Assembly (NCBI GenBank): GCA_963839615.1 | Contig: CAWIVY010000007.1 | Span: forward strand, 62,001-126,000 | DNA from: DASQMT01 sp963839615 | GTDB lineage: Bacteria > Actinomycetota > Thermoleophilia > Solirubrobacterales > Solirubrobacteraceae | DNA: 64,000 nt | Reading direction: 5' to 3' | Shown here: piece by piece, positions 50,514 to 58,873 of the stretch | Numbering within the stretch: position 1 is the stretch's first letter | Layout: every line of letters begins with the position of its first letter | The notes under the pieces: model-generated | What the model was told of the DNA's origin: nothing | The model's database searches: none | What the model saw: only the letters and a program-made list of their open reading frames with translations | Program-made: the position numbers and the translations under genes

Positions 50514-50540
50514 TGAAAAGCACGCATGCCGTGCTTTTCA
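50514..50540. terminator. Bidirectional terminator between convergent genes
   Basis: TGAAAAGCACG, loop CATGC, CGTGCTTTTCA: an 11-bp perfect stem with AAAA/TTTT at its base, usable in both directions. It sits 22 bp after the monooxygenase stop and 101 bp from the convergent lipoprotein stop. Flanked by direct repeats GCACGTGGAT at 50504 and 50542. Confidence 0.7.
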
Positions 50541-50640
50541 GCGCACGTGGATCCGAATTCATCGCATAGCTGAATTTCGAGCCACGATCACCACTCGACG
50601 TAAACGCCGCGGTCTGACGCCCGCGCCGGCGTGCCAGCCG

Positions 50641-51087
50641 CTAGCCGCGCTGGTGGTGCAGCTCGGTCGCCTCGATCTGGCGCTGGCCGTAGGAGCCGGT
50701 GGACACGGGACCGGCCGCGCTGACGAGCTCGCCGGGGCGCGGCAGCCGGCGCGGGCGGAGCGTGCGCGCAACGTCGATCACGCTCACGCCGGGCGCAGTG
50801 ACGCTCCCGCCCGCGACGACGTAGTGAGCGTCGCCGTCGCCGTCCGCGTCGACCGCCTCGACGTAGAGCACCCGTCCGGTGACCGCGGCGCAGCCGGCCG
50901 CACCCTGCACGCAACGCGCGCGCTGGATGCTCGGGCGCTCGCGCGGCGCTTCCGCGGAAGCGCGCGGCGACGCGGACGCGCGCGGCGATGCGCGCGGTGG
51001 TTCAGGGTCGACGGGCGGCCGCTCTCCACATCCGGCCACGCCGAGCACCGCGACGGCGGCGAGCAGGGCTGACGAAGCACGCGTCAT
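50641..51087 (-). CDS. Putative lipoprotein
   Basis: 148 residues. Signal with lipobox (LLAAVAVLGVAGC). A Pro/Arg/Ala-Ser linker (PPRASPRASASPRAS) separates it from a small domain with a Cys pair (ARCVQGAAGCAAVTG), RVLYVEAVDADGDGDAHYVVAGG and ISVIDVARTLRP-like beta-strands ending QRQIEATELHH. The domain resembles an OB-fold. Function unknown. Confidence 0.65.
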   Translation of the reverse strand: MTRASSALLAAVAVLGVAGCGERPPVDPEPPRASPRASASPRASAEAPRERPSIQRARCVQGAAGCAAVTGRVLYVEAVDADGDGDAHYVVAGGSVTAPGVSVIDVARTLRPRRLPRPGELVSAAGPVSTGSYGQRQIEATELHHQRG

Positions 51088-51161
51088 GACGCCATCGATG
51101 TTCGCAGCCGGTCGCAGCCGTTATGGTCGGCCGACAAGCAACCGCGGAAGGAGATCGCGTC

Positions 51162-51455
51162 ATGGAGCTCTACGGGATCGTTCGTCGCAACGGCTGGGCG
51201 TCGGGAGAGGAACTGCAGGCGGCTGCCGCGCGCTCGACCGAGGCGGGCGACAAGGACGGATCGGGCGTGCGCTGGATCCGCAGCTACGTCCTCGCCGAGG
51301 AGAACGGCGGGCTGGGAACCTTCTGCGTGTACGAGGCCGACAGCCCGGAGGCGATCAGGGAGCACGCGCAGGCCGCGGATCTACCGGTCGACGAGGTCGT
51401 GCCGATCGCCGACACGGTGGTCGTCCGGCCCGACCCGGCGCCGGTTGCCGGCTGA
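51162..51455 (+). CDS. DUF4242 protein (SCO4226-like nickel-binding fold)
   Basis: 97 residues. MELYGIVRRNGWASGEELQ, VRWIRSYVLAEENGGLGTFCVYEA, SPEAIREHAQAADLPVDEVVPIADTV: a ferredoxin-like alpha/beta fold typical of DUF4242. ATG 51162 has a GGAAGGAG ribosome-binding site 9 nt upstream. The 3' end overlaps the start of the sulfotransferase gene by 11 bp. Confidence 0.82.
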   Translation: MELYGIVRRNGWASGEELQAAAARSTEAGDKDGSGVRWIRSYVLAEENGGLGTFCVYEADSPEAIREHAQAADLPVDEVVPIADTVVVRPDPAPVAG

Positions 51456-52569
51456 CCTCGGGGATCCAACCGCGCGTCAGGCGCTCCCGGCCACGGTAGC
51501 GCCGGGCTGGCGCCCGCGTCCGCAGGCGTGGCTGCAACAGGCGCCGTCGGGATACGCGGGCGCACCGGCCCGTCCGCTGTTCATCGGCGCGTGCCCGCGC
51601 TCCGGCACGACGCTGCTGCGGGCGATGCTCGACAACCACCCGGATCTCGCGATCCCGCGCGAGACGAACTTCGTGCGGCCGCTGTGGTGGCAGCGGGTTC
51701 GCTTCGGCGACCTGCGGGATCCCGCTAATCGGCGCGACCTCGCCGAGTGGATCTTCACCGAGCAGGAGCACAGGAGCGGGCGTCTGCTCGAAGGGCGCAT
51801 CAGCCGCGAGGCTGCGATCCGCCGCGTCGCCGGCGCTCCGCCCACGGTCGGCTCGATCGTCCAGGCGTGCTTCGCACTCCGCGCCGACGCGAACGGCAAG
51901 CCGCGCTGGGGCGACAAGCGGCCGGCCTACAGCGGGTTCATCGGGCCGCTGTTCGCGATGTTCCCGGACGCCCAGTACATCAACGTCGTGCGCGACCCGC
52001 GAGGAGCGGTCGCCTCGCAGATCCCGATGGGGTGGGATGCGCCCGAGGTGGCGCTGGCGGCCGCGACGGCGCGCTGGGAGGCGGCCGTCCGCCGCACCGA
52101 CCATTTCGCGCGGCACCTGAGACCGGACCAGTTCCTCGACCTGCGCTACGAGGACCTGGTCAGCGACCCGCATGGCACGCTCAGGCGGGTGTGCGACTTC
52201 GCCGCACTGCGGGCGAACGACGCGGTCGAGCTGATGATCGGCGGGGAGCGCGGCGATTCGTCGCGGCGGCCGCACCGGCGTGTCGCGATCGCGGAGCCGG
52301 TCACGACGGCGTCGGTCGAGCGCTGGCGCGAGCGGCTGGACCCTCCGCAGGTCGCGCTCGTCGAGCGCGCCACGGCACAGCTCCTCGACCGGTTCGGCTA
52401 CCGCCCTGCCGACGGCCCCCGCGCCGACCCGGCGCCGCACGACGCGCGTGAGCTCGCCCGCCAGCGGCGCCTCAGCCGGCGCGAGTGGCGCCGGTCGCAG
52501 CGCGACGATCTGCTGCGCCGTGCCCGCTACCGGCGGCCGGTCGCCGCCCTCGCCACCGGCTCGAGCTGA
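51445..52569 (+). CDS. Sulfotransferase
   Basis: 374 residues from TTG 51445. PAPS-binding loop RPLFIGACPRSGTTLLRAML, then ETNFVRPLWWQRV, the 3'-phosphate motif YINVVRDPRGAVASQ and YEDLVSDPHGTLRRVCDF. The Arg-rich C-terminus (RRLSRREWRRSQRDDLLRRARYRR) is unusual and may be a membrane- or surface-binding tail. This is the second sulfotransferase in the window and, unlike that at 18.75 kb, intact. It lies just before cpaF, and could modify pilus or surface glycans (inference). Confidence 0.85.
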   Translation: MPADLGDPTARQALPATVAPGWRPRPQAWLQQAPSGYAGAPARPLFIGACPRSGTTLLRAMLDNHPDLAIPRETNFVRPLWWQRVRFGDLRDPANRRDLAEWIFTEQEHRSGRLLEGRISREAAIRRVAGAPPTVGSIVQACFALRADANGKPRWGDKRPAYSGFIGPLFAMFPDAQYINVVRDPRGAVASQIPMGWDAPEVALAAATARWEAAVRRTDHFARHLRPDQFLDLRYEDLVSDPHGTLRRVCDFAALRANDAVELMIGGERGDSSRRPHRRVAIAEPVTTASVERWRERLDPPQVALVERATAQLLDRFGYRPADGPRADPAPHDARELARQRRLSRREWRRSQRDDLLRRARYRRPVAALATGSS

Positions 52570-52612
52570 CGTCGCGGGGGGCGAGTTTCGCCCGCCGCGA
52601 CCTATCAGTGCG

Positions 52613-53845
52613 GTGGACCCGCCCTCGGACGCCCTCGACGCGCTCGCCGGGACGCTGCGCGAGCGCCTCGTCGACGGGGCGGGCGATGCCGGCGCCGGCG
52701 ACGACCCGGCCGCGCGGATAGACGCGCTCGTGCAGCGCGAGGCGGGGGTGCTGGACGGCGCCACGCGCGACGCACTCGCCGCGCGGGTCGCCGAGCGCGC
52801 AGTCGGGCTCGGGCCGCTGGAGCCGCTCCTGCGGGACCGCGGCGTCGACGAGCTGATGGTCTGCGGCACGGCGCCGGTCTGGGTCGAGCGGGCCGGCCGG
52901 CTCTCGCAGACCGACGTCCGGTTCGCGAGCGAGGCCGAGCTGCGGCACGCGATCGAGCGGATCCTGGCGCCGCTCGGGCGGCGCGCGGACGAGGCCGAGC
53001 CGCTCTGCGACGCGCGCCTGCCCGACGGCTCGCGCGTGAACGTGGTGCTGCCGCCGCTCGCGCTCGACGGCCCGCTGCTCACGATCCGCCGGTTCCGCCC
53101 GCGCGGCTTCGCGCCTGACGACCTCGTTGCGCACGGGACGCTGACGCCGCCGCTGCTCGAGTTCCTCGGGCGCGCCGTCGCCGCGCGCTGCACGCTGCTG
53201 ATCTGCGGCGGCACCGGCTCGGGCAAGACGACGACGCTCGGGGCGCTGGCCGCGTTCGTCGATCCCGCCGAGCGCGTCGTGACGATCGAGGACGCCGCCG
53301 AGTTGCGGCTGGCGCTGCCCCACGTCGTCCGGCTCGAGGCGCGGCCGCCGAACCTGGAGGGTCGCGGCGAGGTGACGATCCGCCGGCTCGTGCGCAATGC
53401 CCTGCGGATGCGGCCCGACCGGCTGATCGTCGGCGAGGTCCGCGGACCCGAGGCGCTCGACCTGCTCGTCGCGTTGAGCACGGGGCACGCCGGCTCGCTG
53501 TGCACGATCCACGCGGGCAGCGCCGCCGAGGCGCTGCGCCGGCTCGAGACGCTCGCGCTGATGGCCGACGTCGGGCTCCCGCTCGCCGCGATCCGCGACC
53601 AGATCGCCGACGCGGTCGACCTCGTCGTACGCCAGGAGCGGACGCCCGGCGGCGCGCGCCGGATAGTCGAGGTCGGCGAGGTGGTGCGCGTGGCCGGCGG
53701 CCCCGCGATCCGCGAGCTCTTCACGGTCCGTTCCGGCCGGCCCGCGTGGCGTGCGCCGCTCGGCGACACGCTGGCCGGCCGGCTCGCGGCGGCCGGTGAC
53801 GGAGCGGTCGCGGCGCGCGGGTTCCTGCCGCCGCACGCGCCGTGA
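52613..53845 (+). CDS. cpaF: TadA/CpaF-type pilus assembly ATPase
   Basis: 410 residues. Hexameric secretion ATPase of the Tad pilus. N-terminal domain with LGPLEPLLRDRGVDELMVCG, then Walker A CGGTGSGKTTTLGAL, the Asp box TIEDAAELRL, Walker B LIVGEVRGPEALDLL and His box STGHAGSLCTIHAGSA. GTG 52613 gives the usual N-terminal length; the upstream frame lies inside the sulfotransferase. It overlaps tadB by 4 bp. Confidence 0.93.
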   Translation: MDPPSDALDALAGTLRERLVDGAGDAGAGDDPAARIDALVQREAGVLDGATRDALAARVAERAVGLGPLEPLLRDRGVDELMVCGTAPVWVERAGRLSQTDVRFASEAELRHAIERILAPLGRRADEAEPLCDARLPDGSRVNVVLPPLALDGPLLTIRRFRPRGFAPDDLVAHGTLTPPLLEFLGRAVAARCTLLICGGTGSGKTTTLGALAAFVDPAERVVTIEDAAELRLALPHVVRLEARPPNLEGRGEVTIRRLVRNALRMRPDRLIVGEVRGPEALDLLVALSTGHAGSLCTIHAGSAAEALRRLETLALMADVGLPLAAIRDQIADAVDLVVRQERTPGGARRIVEVGEVVRVAGGPAIRELFTVRSGRPAWRAPLGDTLAGRLAAAGDGAVAARGFLPPHAP

Positions 53846-54696
53846 TGAGCCAGGCGATGTGGTTGGCGGCCGGCGCAGCGGGCGCCGGGGTGGCCGGGGC
53901 GTGGGAGGCGGTCGCCGCCGTCGAGCGCACCCGGGTCGCCGCCGCGCTGGGCCGGGTGCTCGAGCCGCTCGCCCGTGCCGGGCGCGAGGGGAGGCTGCCG
54001 ACGGCGCCCGAACGAAGGCGGTTGTGGGCGGTCGCCGCGGCTGCCCTCCTCGGCGCGGGCTGGCTGGTCGGCGGCGTCGCGCTCGGGTTGGTCGCGGCGC
54101 TCGCCGGGCCGGCGGCGGTGGTCGCGGCGACCCGCGCGCGGCGGCGGCGCTGGCGCGAGGAGCTGCGCCGCTCCGCCCCGTCGTGCGCCCGGACGATCGC
54201 CGACGCGCTCGGCGCCGGCCGCTCGATCCGCACCGCGATCGGGGACGCCGCGGCGTCGGCCGAGGGAGCGGCGGGGCATGAGCTGGGCGCGGCCGCACGC
54301 GCGCTCGCGGTGGGCGAGCCGACCGAGGCGGTCCTGGTGCGCCTGCGCTCGCGTGCGGGCTCCCATGCGTGGGACACGCTGACCGCCGCCGTGCTGCTCC
54401 AGCGCGACGCAGGCGGCGACCTCGCGGCGCTGTTGCGCGACCTGGCGGCGTCGGGAGAGGCGGCCGAGCGAGCGGAACGCGATGCGCGCGCGGCGACCGC
54501 GCAGGCGCGCTTCACGGCCTGGCTGGTGCTCGGCCTCCCGCTCGCCGGTGCCGTCCTGGCCGAGCTCGCCGCCCCGGGCTTCGCCGCATCGCTGCTGGCG
54601 AATCCGCTCTCGACCTGGTTCGCGCTCGTCGCCGCGCTGCTGCAGCTCACCGCGCTCGTCTGCATCGGCCGGCTCGCCGGGGCGACGGCGCGGTGA
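53842..54696 (+). CDS. tadB: TadB-like type II secretion F-domain protein
   Basis: 284 residues. Platform protein of the Tad pilus. Hydrophobic segments near the N-terminus (LWLAAGAAGAGVAGAW-type) and LLGAGWLVGGVALGLVAALAG, the T2SSF domain (LRRSAPSCARTIADALGAGRSIRTAI; VLLQRDAGGDLAALLRDLA), and two C-terminal helices (FTAWLVLGLPLAGAVLAEL; WFALVAALLQLTALVCIG). Coupled on both sides. Confidence 0.88.
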   Translation: MMSQAMWLAAGAAGAGVAGAWEAVAAVERTRVAAALGRVLEPLARAGREGRLPTAPERRRLWAVAAAALLGAGWLVGGVALGLVAALAGPAAVVAATRARRRRWREELRRSAPSCARTIADALGAGRSIRTAIGDAAASAEGAAGHELGAAARALAVGEPTEAVLVRLRSRAGSHAWDTLTAAVLLQRDAGGDLAALLRDLAASGEAAERAERDARAATAQARFTAWLVLGLPLAGAVLAELAAPGFAASLLANPLSTWFALVAALLQLTALVCIGRLAGATAR

Positions 54697-55520
54697 CCCG
54701 GGCGTCGGTCCTGGCGGCGCTCGCCGGCGCGCTCGCCGCGGTCGCGATCGTGGAGCTCGCCACGGCGCGGCGGCCCGCGCGGCGGCCGAAGCCGATCGCG
54801 CGCGCCACGCGGGCGCTCGCGCGCCGGCTCGGCGCCGCGCGCGGCGATGCGCCCGGCGGGCTGGGCGCGCGCATCGACGCGGCGGGACTGGACGCGGGGG
54901 TGGGGGAGGTCATGGCCGCGAAGCTCGGCACCGCGCCTGTGGCGGCGCTCGCGGCGCTCGCACTCCTGCCGCTGGCGCCCGGCCGGCTCGGCCTCGCGCT
55001 GCTCGCCGGCGCCCCGTTCGCGGGCTTCTTCGCCCCCGACCTCTGGCTGCGCTCGCGCGCACGCCGGCGAGCCCGCGTCATCGAGGGCGAGCAGGCCGAC
55101 GTGCTCGATCTCCTCCGCGTGGCGGTCGGCGCGGGACTCGGAACCTGGCGCGCGCTCGCCGAGATCGGCCGCCGTCACCCGGGCGTCCTGGCCGGGGAGC
55201 TCGGCGCGGCCGCGCGGCGCGTCGGGCTCGGCGTGTCACCCGACGCGGCGCTCGCGCGGCTCGAGCGCCGCTGCCCCGCCACCGGGACCCACGCGCTGGC
55301 GGCGGCGCTGCGCCGTGCCGACCGGCTCGGGGCGCCACCCGGGCGCGCCCTTGCCGCGCTGGCCGAGGATGCGCGCGCCCGCCGGGCGCGCCGCTCCGCC
55401 GAGCAGGCGGCACGGGCCGCGCCGAAGATCCAGCTCGTCGTGGCGCTCCTGCTCGTGCCGTCGGCGATGCTGCTCGTCGCCGCCGCATTGATGCCGGCGG
55501 TCCTCGGCGCCTCGCCGTGA
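54693..55520 (+). CDS. tadC: TadC-like type II secretion F-domain protein
   Basis: 275 residues. Second platform protein: N-terminal helix VLAALAGALAAVAIVEL, LLPLAPGRLGLALLAGAPFAGFFAPDLWL, F-domain helices (EGEQADVLDLLRVAVGAGLGTWRALAEIG; ALRRADRLGAPPGRALAALAEDA) and a C-terminal helix IQLVVALLLVPSAMLLVAAAL. GTG start overlaps the tadB stop. No pilin, TadV peptidase or TadE genes follow: the operon ends at a strong hairpin. Confidence 0.88.
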   Translation: MTRASVLAALAGALAAVAIVELATARRPARRPKPIARATRALARRLGAARGDAPGGLGARIDAAGLDAGVGEVMAAKLGTAPVAALAALALLPLAPGRLGLALLAGAPFAGFFAPDLWLRSRARRRARVIEGEQADVLDLLRVAVGAGLGTWRALAEIGRRHPGVLAGELGAAARRVGLGVSPDAALARLERRCPATGTHALAAALRRADRLGAPPGRALAALAEDARARRARRSAEQAARAAPKIQLVVALLLVPSAMLLVAAALMPAVLGASP

Positions 55521-55544
55521 GGGCGCCGCCGCGGCGGCGCCCTC
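55519..55544. terminator. Hairpin between convergent tadC and DUF3352 genes
   Basis: A perfect 26-nt palindrome with 13-nt arms (GAGGGCGCCGCCG) begins at the tadC stop and ends 8 nt before the convergent stop. No U-tract. Confidence 0.6.
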
Positions 55545-55551
55545 TGACGGG

Positions 55552-57108
55552 CTACTTCAGCGTGACCGCCACGCGCGACTGCGCGCGGTCGCCCTCGGCC
55601 ATGCCGCCCGAGGTGAACACGCCGAGCGTCTCGAGGTAGGCCCGGGCCTGGTCGAACTCCGCATCGGTCGCGCCCAGCGCATCCGCCAGCGCGACCGCGT
55701 CCTCTACGGAGAGCAGGAACGACGGCTTCATATCGTCGCCGAGGATGTCCGCCGCCGCGCCGAAGCCTTCGCTGTCGGCCAACTTGTCCCCGGACGCGAA
55801 CGCGGCGCTCGCCGCCTTCTCGCCGTAGGCCAGGACGACGCGACCCTCCCCGCGCGCGAGGACCACCGGCTTCTGGGCGCCCGGTGCGGGGATCGCGAAG
55901 GCGTCGTCGGCGCCGTCGACGTCGGCCGGCGCCGGGGCGCCGCCTGTCTGCCTGCCGATCAGCCCGACGATCTTGGTGAACGCCGCCTCTGCGCGGGCGT
56001 CGTCGGTCGAGCTGATCACGAGCGCGCCGTCGAGCGTCGCCATGTCCGCGCCGCGCACGAACACGCCGGCGTCGCCGATCCAGGAGAAGACGTCCTGCTG
56101 GAGATCGAGGCCCGTCGCCTGCTTGAGCTGCGAAGCGACGGCGGCGCCGCCGATCGCGCCGGCGAAGGCGGAGAACATCGACTTCGCTCCCTCGCCGAGC
56201 TTCGGCGTCGCGAACGCGGCCCAGGCGTCGCCGGGCAGCTCGCCCATCAGGTCGCTGCCGCCCGACCACAGCGTGGCGATGTTGCGAATCGGGCCCTCGG
56301 GCAATCCGGTGACGACCGTGTCGAGCGCCATGCCGTCGCCGTTGGCCGTGAATGCGCCGGTGATCGGGCCGAGCTTGTCGAGCGGCAGGACGGACTTGAA
56401 CTGCTCGAAGTTCTGCGCCGCCTCGGGGTCCTCCTTCATCGCGGCGTCGATCAGCGGCTTCGCGTCGACGTAGTAGTGGCCGAGGCGGTCCTCCTCGAGG
56501 TCGTCGATCGCGCCCTTGTAGCGGTCGGCGTCTGCGAGCTTCGCGCCCTCCCGCGTGTCGGCGGTGCGCTTGAACGCGTCCTCGGTCCCGACCACCACGA
56601 AGTCGTCGATCACGCCGCTCGCCACGCCCTCGTCGTCGACCTTGTAGTCGATCTCGTCATAGGAGCGCGGCTTGTAGGTGTTCTCGGACGTCTTCTCGAA
56701 CTTGGCGAGCGCGGCCGTCGCCGCCTCTGCGTCCTTCGTCGCCATGATCACCGCGAAGCTCGGCTCGTCGGCCTGGAAGTTCGTCGCCCACACGCCGGCG
56801 TCCTCGCCGAGCCAGGGCGCGAAGTCCTTCTCCCAGCTCAGCCCCTTGTCCTCCTCTGCGAGCTCCTTGTCGATCAGCTCGCGCAGCTTCGCCGCCGGAT
56901 CGTCGGTGCGCATGATCTTGCCGGCGGCCGCCAGCGCGTCCTCGCGCCGGTCGCCCTCGGGCTGGACCGCGGCCTGCATGTAGAAGGAGACACCGGCGGG
57001 AACCAGCGACGCCGGGTCGCCCGATCCGCCGGAGCCGGATTCACCACAGGCCCCCGCGGTGAGTGCCAGGACGGCGCAGGTGAGCGATAACGCGGCGGCG
57101 CGGAGCAT
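55552..57108 (-). CDS. DUF3352 lipoprotein
   Basis: 518 residues. Lipoprotein signal LRAAALSLTCAVLALTAGAC followed by a Gly/Ser linker. The DUF3352 region covers most of the protein: SLVPAGVSFYMQAAVQPEG, WLGEDAGVWATNFQADEP, VVVGTEDAFKRTADTREG, FSWIGDAGVFVRGAD and a C-terminal FLLSVEDAVALADALGA. It is acidic and lies outside the membrane. ATG 57108 was preferred over an upstream in-frame start because of the signal peptide and the AAGGGA ribosome-binding site. Function unknown, frequent in actinobacteria. Confidence 0.85.
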   Translation of the reverse strand: MLRAAALSLTCAVLALTAGACGESGSGGSGDPASLVPAGVSFYMQAAVQPEGDRREDALAAAGKIMRTDDPAAKLRELIDKELAEEDKGLSWEKDFAPWLGEDAGVWATNFQADEPSFAVIMATKDAEAATAALAKFEKTSENTYKPRSYDEIDYKVDDEGVASGVIDDFVVVGTEDAFKRTADTREGAKLADADRYKGAIDDLEEDRLGHYYVDAKPLIDAAMKEDPEAAQNFEQFKSVLPLDKLGPITGAFTANGDGMALDTVVTGLPEGPIRNIATLWSGGSDLMGELPGDAWAAFATPKLGEGAKSMFSAFAGAIGGAAVASQLKQATGLDLQQDVFSWIGDAGVFVRGADMATLDGALVISSTDDARAEAAFTKIVGLIGRQTGGAPAPADVDGADDAFAIPAPGAQKPVVLARGEGRVVLAYGEKAASAAFASGDKLADSEGFGAAADILGDDMKPSFLLSVEDAVALADALGATDAEFDQARAYLETLGVFTSGGMAEGDRAQSRVAVTLK

Positions 57109-57153
57109 GTGTCGAGTCCCTTCGAGTTCTGTTTGACCCCTCTGCACATCCAT

Positions 57154-57477
57154 CGGCGGAAGGGATAGCCAAGGGTAGGCCCACCTCCGGATCGAAGCAA
57201 GCCGTCTTGCAGTTCGGCCTCCTGCAGCGGATCGTGCGCTTCCGGCCGCTGCGGGGATCGATCTCGTCCCCCTCCGATTCGCCTGTAAACACGCCGGTTT
57301 CGGCGGGTTTCCGGCGGCGGATTCAAGTTTTGTGGGGAGGATGACGACAATTGTGTTGCAAAGTGGGATGAAGTGGGGTAGAACCCTCGTGCACAGCCGG
57401 ACCGGGGTGGCGGGGCTCCTCCCACTCCGCCACCTCGGTTCGACTCATTCCCGCCCTGACCCGATTGGCCATGGGCC
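57154..57477 (+). promoter_or_regulatory. mraZ (dcw cluster) promoter and leader with MraZ boxes
   Basis: No gene is seen in this 324-bp gap. TTGCAA (57356-57361) and TAGAAC (57379-57384), 17 bp apart, form a promoter. Between them AAGTGGG occurs at 57361 and 57371, a 10-bp direct repeat typical of MraZ binding sites, and TGTGGGG lies 30 bp upstream. The leader of about 90 nt has a 12-bp stem with one G-U pair (57402-57413 with 57427-57438). Binding of MraZ between -35 and -10 would give autorepression of the cluster. Confidence 0.65.
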
Positions 57478-57918
57478 TTGACCACCTTTCACGGAACGTT
57501 CGATCACACACTCGACGCGAAGCACCGGCTCACGGTGCCGTCGAAGTTCCGTTCGACGCTCGCCGGTGCGGTCTTCCTCGTGAAGGGCGCGGAACCCTGC
57601 CTGAGCCTGTATCCGGCCGAGACCTACCAGGCGATGGCGGAGGCGGCGCTCGCGAACATGAACCCGCTCTCGGCGCAGAAGCGCGAGTTCGCGCGGCTCT
57701 TCTACACGAACGCGATGAGCATGGAGCTCGACGCGGCGGGCCGGATCATGCTGCCCCCGCGCTTCATGGAGAGCGCCGGGATCAACTCGCGCGAGGTGGT
57801 CGTGGCGGGCGCCGGCGACTGCCTGGAGCTGTGGGATCGCGCCACCTGGGAGTCCTACGACGCCGACCTCGCGCAGCGCGCGCCTGACCTCACCGCATCA
57901 CTTGGCCATCCTGCTTGA
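57478..57918 (+). CDS. mraZ: Transcriptional regulator MraZ
   Basis: 146 residues from TTG 57478. Two SpoVT-AbrB-like halves, FHGTFDHTLDAKHRLTVPSKF and AMSMELDAAGRIMLPPRF, each with the DxxGR-type turn. Dodecameric DNA-binding regulator of the dcw cluster that binds repeats in its own promoter; such repeats are present upstream. The 3' end overlaps rsmH. Confidence 0.95.
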   Translation: MTTFHGTFDHTLDAKHRLTVPSKFRSTLAGAVFLVKGAEPCLSLYPAETYQAMAEAALANMNPLSAQKREFARLFYTNAMSMELDAAGRIMLPPRFMESAGINSREVVVAGAGDCLELWDRATWESYDADLAQRAPDLTASLGHPA

Positions 57919-57919
57919 C

Positions 57920-58873
57920 ATGCCCAAGACCCACGTCCCGGTCCTCGCGGGCGAGCTGATCGAGGCGCTCGACCCGCAGCCCGGCCAGATCGCGGTCGAC
58001 TGCACGCTCGGCGCAGCCGGTCACGCGCGCCTCGTCGCCGGCCGGCTCGGTCCCACCGGGCTGTTGATCGGGATCGATCGCGACCCGCTCGCCGAGGAGG
58101 CCTTCGCGGAGCTCGCCGCCGAGGCGTCCTGCCGCACCCGCTTCGTCCGCGCCGACTTCGCCGCCGGGCTCGACGCGCTGCTCGACGAGGGTGTGAGCGC
58201 GGACATGGTCTACCTCGACCTGGGCATGTCCTCGATGCAGGTCGACACGCGCGAGCGCGGGTTCTCCTACGCCTACGACGCGCCGCTCGACATGCGCATG
58301 GACCCGGCGCAGCCGGTCACCGCCGCCGAGATCGTGAACACGTGGGAGCCGCGCCGGCTCGGCCGGCTGCTCCGCGACTACGGCGAGGAGCGCTACGCCG
58401 ACCGGATCGCGAAGGAGATCGTGCGGCGGCGGCGCGGCGGCGACCTGACGACGACGTTCGAGCTCGTCGACGCGATCACGGCTGCGATCCCGGCGCCGGC
58501 GCGGTTCGCCGGCGGCCACCCCGCCAAGCGCAGCTTCCAGGCGATCAGGATCGCGGTCAACGACGAGCTGAGCCAGCTCGACGAGGCGCTGCCGCGGGCG
58601 TGGGACCTGCTGCGCGTCGGCGGCCGCCTCGCAGCGATCTCGTTCCACTCGCTCGAGGACCGCCGCGTCAAGCGCTTCCTGGCCGACCGCACGCGCGGCT
58701 GCATCTGCCCGCCCGACCTGCCCGTGTGCGGCTGCGGCCGGACGCCGCAGGCCGAGCTGGTCTTCCGCCGCTCGGTCGCGCCGACGCCCGGCGAGATCGC
58801 GGACAACGCCCGCTCGAAGTCCGCCCGCATGCGCGCAGCGCGCAAGCTCAGCGACGAGGAGGTGCGCGGATGA
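57920..58873 (+). CDS. rsmH: 16S rRNA m4C1402 methyltransferase
   Basis: 317 residues. SAM-dependent methyltransferase of the MraW family: KTHVPVLAGELIEAL, VDCTLGAAGHARLVAG, IGIDRDPLA, MVYLDLGMSSMQVD, GFSYAYDAPLDMRMDP, KRSFQAIRIAVNDEL, ISFHSLEDRRVKRF. ATG 57920 gives the usual family N-terminus; TTG 57902 is an alternative. It overlaps ftsL (ATGA). Confidence 0.96.
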   Translation: MPKTHVPVLAGELIEALDPQPGQIAVDCTLGAAGHARLVAGRLGPTGLLIGIDRDPLAEEAFAELAAEASCRTRFVRADFAAGLDALLDEGVSADMVYLDLGMSSMQVDTRERGFSYAYDAPLDMRMDPAQPVTAAEIVNTWEPRRLGRLLRDYGEERYADRIAKEIVRRRRGGDLTTTFELVDAITAAIPAPARFAGGHPAKRSFQAIRIAVNDELSQLDEALPRAWDLLRVGGRLAAISFHSLEDRRVKRFLADRTRGCICPPDLPVCGCGRTPQAELVFRRSVAPTPGEIADNARSKSARMRAARKLSDEEVRG

